A program made the position numbers and the translations under genes. Positions 58,760-64,000 of a DNA stretch of 64,000 bases are shown one piece after another. Source of the stretch: Phorcus lineatus (lineage: Eukaryota; Mollusca; Gastropoda; Trochida; Trochidae); NCBI GenBank assembly GCA_921293015.1, contig OV121087.1, positions 7,886,501 through 7,950,500 on the forward strand. The letters run 5' to 3'. Position 1 is the first letter of the stretch. Each line of letters begins with the position of its first letter. Below the pieces are notes generated by a model that did not search any database, had not been told where the DNA came from, and worked only from the letters and a program-made list of their open reading frames with translations.

Positions 58760-60001
58760 CTTGTTAACTTGTTACTGTTGGATCTCAAAATGTTCACCAA
58801 TTTCTGAGCATTGTTTTTTTACTGTCTTCATTCTTTGCCCATCATAGACTTCATCTAGTTCTCGACTAACCTAAGCCACTCGTTCACGCCAAGCTGCACA
58901 GACCGACATTCCAGGGTTAAAGACCACTTTTAGAATATCATGGACACGTGGCGCTGGCTATCAATCTATATCAGGCCAGTATTTTCTGGCGCTGAAATGT
59001 TTGTAGTGGCATTTTAAAAAAGTGTGATATTGTCGCTGGTTTTCGTTTATTTTGTATATCAGCAGTATTGGATTTCACAAAGGGAGGAAACTCTTACGTG
59101 ACACAAATGGTTGCAACACTGCTGAGATTTTTTTCTTAAGAATGATTGGCCAAAAAGTCTGTGTCTCCATATATGGTGAGTGCAATCAACCAATCATCTG
59201 TTACTTGAAATATGATTGGCTTGTTTCTGTCCAGAGTGTTATAATGGTTGTTTCCCCACTGCTCTACAATGAATGAGCATTGCTTAATAAGTTTTGACAG
59301 CCTTAAAAGTTTTCTATATGTAAAAAAAAAAAAAATGAAAAAAAAATTATGCATGATGCATCTTTTGTTAAAATATGACCAGCCTTACCATTCACCAGTT
59401 CCTCACGTATTACCGCCCAGGGGCTGCTCAGTGTTTGAAATTCCATTTCCTTGCGATACGAGGAAAGACTTATTTTTCTAATTTGCTGTTGGGTGTCTAG
59501 CATACATGTATGGTTGTGTTCCTAGAGCAATGGTTGACAGTCTTCCTATATTTTCAGCCTTGTGCACAAACTTTTCTATGTAGTCCTAATTGTTGTTAGA
59601 TTTTGAGATATGCACCATAGCAGTTGGCCATGGTTATACTATTGTTCAATATGTTTTTTTTTTCAAAGATGAATGTTTGATAATCTGCTAAAAAACGTAT
59701 TTTTACAGATTTTTTCGTATCACTATGAATTGAGCATTGATAAAAACTATTTTCCAAAAGATATTTATGAAAAAAAAAATACAAAAAAATACTAGTAATG
59801 GTGCTTCAGATTGAGCTGTTCCAAATGTCTTTGCCTCAATACCACCATATTATGCAATTTTTATGCAGTATGATGTACTATGTTAGCGTAGACCAGATAA
59901 TCACGGTGTGAGTGAGATTGCATCTTGTGACACGTGTGCGTGTAGCGGCATTGTCCCGACATCACCCTTGTTGTCACCTGTTGAAGATGCTTCTTGTTTC
60001 C

Positions 60002-60228
60002 CATCGCCATGGCACCCGTTACTACAGTAACTGTGGTAGCGATGTGAATCTTTGTTGTTTCTTGTCGCTGCGGCATGCTATTACGACGACGGTGGTGGTA
60101 GTGATGTGAAGTTGTTTCAATCACTGCCACATCCCATTTCCACGGTGACTGGTAGCAGTGTGAAACTGTTGTTCTCATCGCCATTGGATACTGTTACTAT
60201 GGTGATGGTGAAGGCGGTAGCGATGAGA
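60002..60228 (+). repeat. Four tandem hairpin-forming units of about 60 nt
   Basis: Stem arms: unit 1 CATCGC (60002) with GCGATG (60039-60044); unit 2 TGTCGC (60063) with GTGATG (60101-60106); unit 3 CACTGC (60122) with GCAGTG (60155-60160); unit 4 TCTCATCGC (60173) with GCGATGAGA (60220-60228). The six stem positions pair in every unit. Unit 3 has two compensatory changes relative to units 1 and 4. Unit 2 keeps pairing through three G-U wobbles that are valid only in the + strand RNA. After each 3' arm comes a linker with GUUGUU: UUUGUUGUUU, AGUUGUUUC, CUGUUGUUC, CUGUUGUUA. Confidence 0.7.
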
Positions 60229-60677
60229 AGCTCTGTTGTTATGTGGCTACAGTTGAGTGTTTGTCATCACAGAACAAGTGACTGATGGGTTATCTCCCTT
60301 CACGACTGACATTCCATTGGTTGTGGAGGGGGTCTATGTTAATACTCTTTACGCATACAAGTGATTTGTTTTCGAGCCAGTGACACAAAAAATATGTACT
60401 TTTTTTCTTGTTGCCAAAAGTTGAGGCTGCGAGACTTCATTTAATTACATTTGCTTTTTGAAGAACAAAGTTTTTCTATGTTGAAATTTGTATTATCACA
60501 TGTTTTCTTGTAAGTGTTACAAGGTGTACATTGATACAACAATCAAGTGTTATGAAAATCCCCAAACCCATCAGAACGCTTGTATACTATTTTTCATACG
60601 TCTCATGAATGAATGTATGTTATGTCCGAGTTTTTGTAAATGTACAGTTCGTATAGAGGCAATGTTGTTTTTATTAA

Positions 60678-60746
60678 CCCCTAAGTGCTAGAATGCTATG
60701 GAGCTCCCTTTTGGATCCGGAAACTGTTAACATAGCACTTACGGGG
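60678..60746. mobile_element. 69-bp TTAA-flanked mini inverted repeat, piggyBac-type termini
   Basis: TTAA lies on both sides (60674-60677 and 60747-60750). The ends are CCCCTAAGTGCTA and, on the other strand, CCCCGTAAGTGCTA, a terminal inverted repeat with one gap. TTAA duplication plus ends beginning CCC is the piggyBac signature. It is very small and non-coding. Confidence 0.55.
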
Positions 60747-61028
60747 TTAATATATTGATTGATACTAGTTCATCATTAACCCATGCTGTTTCATTTTCCA
60801 TTAACACAACATATCCTTGTTAATTAACCTCCATAGGGTTATTTAGTATCCGTCATCTTGTTGGCTATTCACTCGCGTTCTTGTCGAATTAGCATATCCG
60901 TATTCCAATCTGAACAAGTCATGACACGCAGAAACTCATTTATTCATTGTCTATGTTAATTTTGTTAATTATTAATTATTTTTTTGTCAGGGGGAAATCC
61001 CACAGTCTACTCTTTTTCATGTTCTTTC

Positions 61029-61034
61029 AATAAA
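61029..61034 (+). terminator. Candidate polyadenylation signal of the brat-type gene
   Basis: This is the first canonical AATAAA after the stop codon at 57494. It is followed within about 50 nt by a GT-richer stretch (ATGTTGACTTTGACATTGTC). A second AATAAA lies at 62284. Confidence 0.5.
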
Positions 61035-61050
61035 AATGTTATTTACTTAA

Positions 61051-64000
61051 GATTATTATTTAAGATATGTTGACTTTGACATTGTCTAGATAGGCTTACA
61101 GAATGAATATGCTTCCAAACATTGAATTATTGTTAAATCAGATTTGTTCGATCTCATTTATACTTATTTATGAGAGCTTAATTACTGAATTATCTACTAT
61201 TTATTGACCGAATATCGCCTCAGTGGCGGCAGTACAGGCATTGAATATAGAGGTATAACACAACTGGCATGTTATGGATCTCATGGCGAAACAGTAAATA
61301 ACGTTCAGTGCTAAAAACTTTGTTTATGAATTTTATAATGGATTAACTATGGAAGTATAACTGACAAATGTTCATGAATATGGTTTATATTTGGGTTGGC
61401 GGTTAGTTGTTATGCTCTACTCTGTTGATTTTGTATATCTCTCGGCAGTGCTGTTTCATACCTATCTCTTGTTTCAACATTCCCCAGTCACCAAACATGT
61501 TATTCCTTTCTAAAGTTTAACTCATCTCCCTATATCCACATGGATAATATAAAATGATCTGGATTGTCAAAATTTATTTGATCTGCAAAATCATAAAATT
61601 TTGAATGCTCTTACTGATGATATGCAGTGGAGTATTTGCTTTGTTTACTAAGATAAAACTTCAAATTATTTTTCATTTATATTTATTATACAATTATATT
61701 TATTCAAATGAATAATCAACAATATTTTCATTAGAGTTTTCTGTTAGAATTTTTAAGCTAAACTTGCACAGAAAGAAGAAGACAAAATTGATAGCTAAAG
61801 GAATGCTTTTGAAAAACTATTAACATAGGTACTAAATGTTGTGTTGGACATATAAGTGCTAATGTTAGACATTGGGAATTATTCTCAAAAGTTTTTTTAG
61901 AAAGTTTAAAAACTTTTTCTCTAATCTGTAGTTACTTTGTCAAACCTCAATTGTATGTTTGCAAACTTTGAAAAATCTTGGAAGAAAATGGTATCGATTT
62001 GCAGAAACTTTAAAACTTTTAACTGTCATTTGGTCTCAATGTGAACTTATGATGTAGTTCTAAGTTTCTAGTAATAACTGAAATGCTCATTGTTTGAATT
62101 TGAGATTTAACATTTTAAAAACGACATGTTATCCAAATACCATTATTTCCATATTTGACCATGACACGGTTTCTACATATCAGTTGTTTTGTTGCTTTTT
62201 GTTTGTTTACAGGCATTATATGCCGTGCATTGTTGAGTGCCATTATAGTCAAAATAACGGCTTTTTTTTTTGTCAAAATCAGCAATAAACTAAAATATAC
62301 ATATGAAATAACATAAAAAGCGAGTGGATCAATGACTCAAATCACTAATCATCTGTTTTGTTACATTTTTTACAATTATGCAAATACTTTTACGACATGG
62401 GCCATACTGATTGGTTCTAGATAGCAAACCCAGATTCGTGTAAGAGCCTCGCGTTCACAGGGCGAGAACTTTGCTTATTGATATTTTCTGTGAGGTGGTT
62501 AATGAAACTTCAAATTCTAGTGTTTTTGGTGCATCGATCAATATGCTGTTACTATTAATACTTCAATAAGCCATGTGCCAGTAAGGGGAAGAGAGTTGTC
62601 TCCCCCTGCTGATTCCTTGTTGAAGATAAGCTGTTTTCAGTGTAGTAAAGTCTCGTTTCAATATTTGGATTTCTTGTAAGATATTTCTATAACCAGCAAG
62701 CAAGGGGCCTTTTGTTTCAGGAAATCAAAAAGAAAACCTGCCAAAATGTTTATTTTTTGTGTGCTTAGTGTTAGGTATTTGTCGCAAATTCTATATTATA
62801 TATTATATATATCTAGTTTTAGGATGACTAGTTGAGTATATCTGTTATCGGTTTGAACATATTGGAATTTTTGAAATTTATCATGTTAAATGTTGCAGTT
62901 GTTACTCTCAGCTTCATTCCAAGGGAGATAACTCTTGCATGCCTCTCTCCGCTGGGGCCTGTGAAGTTAGATCCCAATGAATCTGCTTGCTTCGAATGCT
63001 TTGCGTGTTGTGTATTTCCCACCTTACTGTTAAACTGTTGACTACATACATGAGCTTGTTTCTAGCTGTGGTGTGGTGTGCAAGTTATTGCCATGGTCAA
63101 AATTGTCCTTGAACCAAAGGCCATTTTTACCTATATATACATATATACCTATGTACCTACGTACATATAACCCAGAATAGACCTGAGTGCTGTGGAACAC
63201 ATTATTTCATTTTGGAAAGTGTTTAATGTTTTGCCCTTTAGTTGATTAATTGTGTACAAAATTTTATCGATTTGTAAATTGTAATACGGAATGAATTTTC
63301 ACCCGTTGCAGCCTGGGTTTTCTCCGAGATTTTTGACAGCATTTACACCTCTGTTCTTAAACTACATGGGTTTGAAGAGACGCCAAGTCCCAATTAATTT
63401 TTACAGCGCAAGTTTGGCAACGTCTTGTTGGCCATTCTATCCAAATATGCAATTTGTCTGATGCTCAGTATAGTTATGTTATGATTTGTGGGAGAGGTTG
63501 GTGGAGAGAGGCTGGGTTCAAACTCGGTCCTTGCATGGATGTTGTTAGCTTGTGGAAACAAGGAATGGAAAGGATCTGATTTTGTAATACTTTGTCCTCA
63601 AATGCATAAAGCCAATTTTACTAATGTTCTTTACATAAGTTGATCTTAGCCACAGGACAGACAGACAGACTGACTGACATCCACTTTTTACCTGTATAAT
63701 TCAAAAGTTTGAATTTTTCATATTTTGTTATTAGAATTAGTGTGTGCGTGTTTTGTTGTCTTTTTACCTGTAAATAAGTTAAAATTATTGGTATGTTTTT
63801 GTCAGCTATAGTCTATATCCAGTTAGTTACTCATATTCCCATACGGGGTGGCCATAGTGTTTTCATTATCTTAGTGCAGTATTTCATGTTTAATATTTTT
63901 GTGTGAAGAATCCAGTGCAGTTTACGTGGGATAGGGGTGCCAACCAGTTTAAATGAGCTTTGTCCTGTCATGTAGCAATCACGCCAAAGCAAACAAATCT
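61051..64000. other. Downstream intergenic sequence
   Basis: No supported gene. It contains an AATAAA at 62284, two copies of the AAGGGAGATAACTC-type motif (62590-62603 reverse, 62921-62934), an AT dinucleotide tract near 62795-62810, a TATACATATATACCTATG-type run near 63133, and a short CAGACAGACAGAC tract near 63658. Confidence 0.45.

Larger units (their letters stand above)
57495..61050 (+). other. Probable 3'UTR of the brat-type gene, about 3.5 kb
   Basis: No AATAAA or ATTAAA is present from the stop codon to 61029, and no other gene is recognisable. Exact UUGUUGU words, the type bound by Brat NHL domains, occur at 57617, 59590, 59968 and 60052, with many shorter UUGUU words besides. The stretch also carries a hairpin array (60002-60228) and a tiny TTAA-flanked inverted repeat (60678-60746). 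Its status as 3'UTR is inferred; one of the variant poly(A) signals could end some transcripts earlier. Confidence 0.5.

Noticed and set aside
63480-63530. B-box-like GGTTCAAACTC near the right end
   Set aside because: No A-box at a suitable distance and no SINE body; probably chance.
1-64000. Retroviral, LTR-retrotransposon or intact LINE copies
   Set aside because: I saw no long direct terminal repeats and no reverse-transcriptase, integrase, capsid or envelope-like reading frames anywhere in the window.

Overview
This is animal nuclear DNA, most likely from a mollusc and probably a gastropod. It is AT-rich (roughly two thirds A+T by eye) and gene-poor. Only two protein-coding genes can be supported, and both have uninterrupted coding exons. 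The molluscan call rests on tRNA-derived SINE copies, remnants of a conserved lophotrochozoan SINE tail (motif near TTTAACGCCGCTT), the short repeat AAGGGAGATAACTC, and a brat/ncl-1-class protein that still has a RING finger. The species cannot be fixed from the sequence alone.

Layout: (1) 339-2297 holds a gene for a 627-residue secreted protein with carbohydrate-binding-module-like folds. Its last intron ends at 338. (2) 2.4-34 kb has no recognisable gene. It holds a 68-bp minisatellite, a fold-back inverted repeat, a head-to-head array of diverged 125-bp units, and four unrelated tandem satellites between 9.4 and 20.2 kb (200, 64, 32 and 98 bp periods). It also has a purine-rich AATGAA-word tract carrying a hAT-like MITE, a 46-bp nearly pure G run, a second short MITE and two duplicated segments. 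(3) 34.0-35.3 kb is a more GC-rich patch with an exon-like coding fragment, two candidate first exons with good splice donors, and a TATA box. (4) 35.3-55.2 kb looks like the long 5' intron(s) of the second gene. It contains three SINE copies, a 2.43-kb element with about 580-bp terminal inverted repeats and a preserved empty target site, and some candidate non-coding exons. (5) 55188-57494 is the coding exon of a brat-type TRIM-NHL RNA-binding protein. (6) 57495 to about 61.05 kb is its likely 3'UTR, about 3.5 kb long; no AATAAA occurs before 61029.

The strongest unusual signal is in that 3'UTR. Four tandem units of about 60 nt (60002-60228) each form a hairpin, and their stems stay paired through compensatory and G-U changes. 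The linkers between them carry UUGUU words, the published type of target for the Brat NHL domain. This suggests, but does not prove, an autoregulatory RNA element.
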